Under the pieces are notes generated by a model. The model did not search any database and had not been told where the DNA came from. It saw only the letters and a program-made list of their open reading frames with translations. A stretch of DNA of 64,000 nt, taken from NCBI GenBank assembly GCA_945643635.1, contig CALZFC010000090.1:1137001-1201000 (forward strand), given 5' to 3'. This document shows, piece after piece, positions 60,154-64,000 of the stretch. Within the stretch, counting starts at the first letter, position 1, and every line of letters begins with the position of its first letter. The stretch is from Allodiplogaster sudhausi (lineage: Eukaryota > Nematoda > Chromadorea > Rhabditida > Diplogasteridae). Made by a program: the position numbers and the translations under genes.

Positions 60154-61070
60154 TCGATAACATCATTTCTGTTGTATTCTTCCTAGCGCGGTTGGCTGGC
60201 TCCATCCCAGCTCTCGCTCTTTTCTTTTCAAACATGACTTACAATCGGTTTATTTCGTTCCCTTTCTTTGAATCTTGAAATATCATACATCTAAGAATAT
60301 TAGTGTATGAAGATTCTTCTTTCACAAGTGATTGAATCCGAGATTACTATAGCTTTTGTCTTCCCTGACTTGCCATGATTTTCTTTTTTTCTCTCTTGGA
60401 AAATGAAATATTCATTCTAATGCGTCTCCTTGTCTCCTTTCTAGTCATTTTCTATAACAGAGGCAATGCCGCTAGACGAAGTTCCATGATATTTCTTTCC
60501 ATTCTGTTTTGTTTCTTTTTTTTTATTAATCGTAGAATTGACTCAAAAAATTGAATCAGTAAGAAGATATCAGGTGTAACAGTAACATACTTCATGATTC
60601 TATTGTCATTTTTTCTTTTCCCTTGAAATTCAGTGCATAGATATGATGACTGCTACCGGGCGTTCTTTGATTTCCTTGTAATCCAACCGATTCTTGAATT
60701 TGCTAACAACGAAAAGAGAGATGGATAAAGCGGTATAACAGCAGAATAACAGTGACCTTGTTTATGTCTACGAAATGTTCTCCGAGTTGTTCCATTGCAA
60801 CAAGCATACATTGGATGGATGATACCTGCGGGAAGTATAATTGGGGGGAGTCTTTTTCGTTTATGACAAATGAAATTTTTTTTTCTCCATCGTTGATGGA
60901 GCAGTATTTTTTCAATACGGTATGAATAGGATGTTCCTTCTCTGTTGAGCATTAAAAATATATTTTGATTGATGTGTTCAAAATATTGAGAGTGGCGAAG
61001 TTATATTTTATTGAATATTAGAAAAATTTTTATTGAAAGTTCCAAAGTATTGAGATTGAAGCGAAGAGCA
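60154..61070. other. gap with a possible small minus-strand gene
   Basis: Apart from the candidate listed at 60630-60915, no exon is supported. The sequence is AT- and T-rich. Confidence 0.4.
60630..60915 (-). CDS. possible small gene or gene end
   Basis: A frame from about 60915 reads KISFVINEKDSPQLYFP then VSSIQCMLVAMEQLGEHFVD and INK, to a donor at 60757 (AAG-GTCACT). It joins in phase to 60674-60630, EIKERPVAVIISMH and a stop. The amino-acid pattern is protein-like but no family is recognised and the 5' end is not found. An alternative start at TTCCCGCAG (about 60830) would trim it. Confidence 0.3.
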
Positions 61071-63985
<2,915 letters not shown>

Positions 63986-64000
63986 GTACGGTAATCAAGA

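Overview
This window is animal DNA, almost certainly from a nematode. A major sperm protein (MSP) gene at about 16.4-17.2 kb is the diagnostic item, since MSPs of this kind are nematode-specific. The genes are split into many short exons by AT-rich introns with TTTCAG-like acceptors, and small Ly6-type secreted proteins and a cys-loop receptor fit the same picture. The density of introns and of (CT)n tracts would suit a clade V worm such as a diplogastrid, but I cannot fix the genus. All gene models were assembled by hand from splice signals and reading-frame phase.

Layout. 0.9-1.5 kb: a signal-peptide plus Pro/Thr-rich frame with three in-frame stops (probable relic). 2.7-5.1 kb, minus: a cys-loop ligand-gated channel gene, recognisable from ligand-binding domain to M4 but broken. 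6.2-9.6 kb, plus: a Ly6-like protein with a transmembrane tail, whose introns hold an antisense LINE (6.8-8.6 kb) and a fold-back element. 10.6-11.8 kb: an inverted-repeat element carrying tRNA-like pol III boxes. 12.0-12.8 kb, minus: a second Ly6-like gene, GPI-type. 16.4-17.2 kb, minus: MSP, divergent from an unrecognised 192-residue gene at 17.7-18.5 kb. 21.7-26.4 kb, plus: a 15-exon SLC49/FLVCR-like transporter. 27.8-30.4 kb, minus: an unrecognised helical protein, divergent from a small single-pass membrane protein at 30.5-31.3 kb.

32.4-42.4 kb, minus: a complete 21-exon SAC2/INPP5F phosphoinositide phosphatase (858 residues by phase-consistent splicing), whose introns host at least four fold-back elements. 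42.4-49.0 kb: a gene-poor domain of alternating (CT)n and (GA)n tracts between two divergent genes. 49.0-58.5 kb, plus: a complete 20-exon SNRK kinase (878 residues). 58.8-60.2 kb, plus: an unrecognised acidic/basic protein. 61.1-64.0 kb, plus: the 5' part of mitochondrial leucyl-tRNA synthetase, cut by the window edge.

Three themes recur. First, long (CT)n tracts lie in introns on the coding strand, often directly upstream of 3' splice sites, so their orientation reports the direction of transcription. Second, introns are the landing sites of fold-back elements, and one LARS2 intron holds tandem copies of its own 3' splice site and exon start. Third, intact genes (INPP5F, SNRK) sit beside frame-broken ones (channel, LINE, one transporter exon, an altered MSP), which argues against uniform sequencing error as the only cause. 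I see no CRISPR array, rRNA, convincing tRNA or prokaryotic feature.
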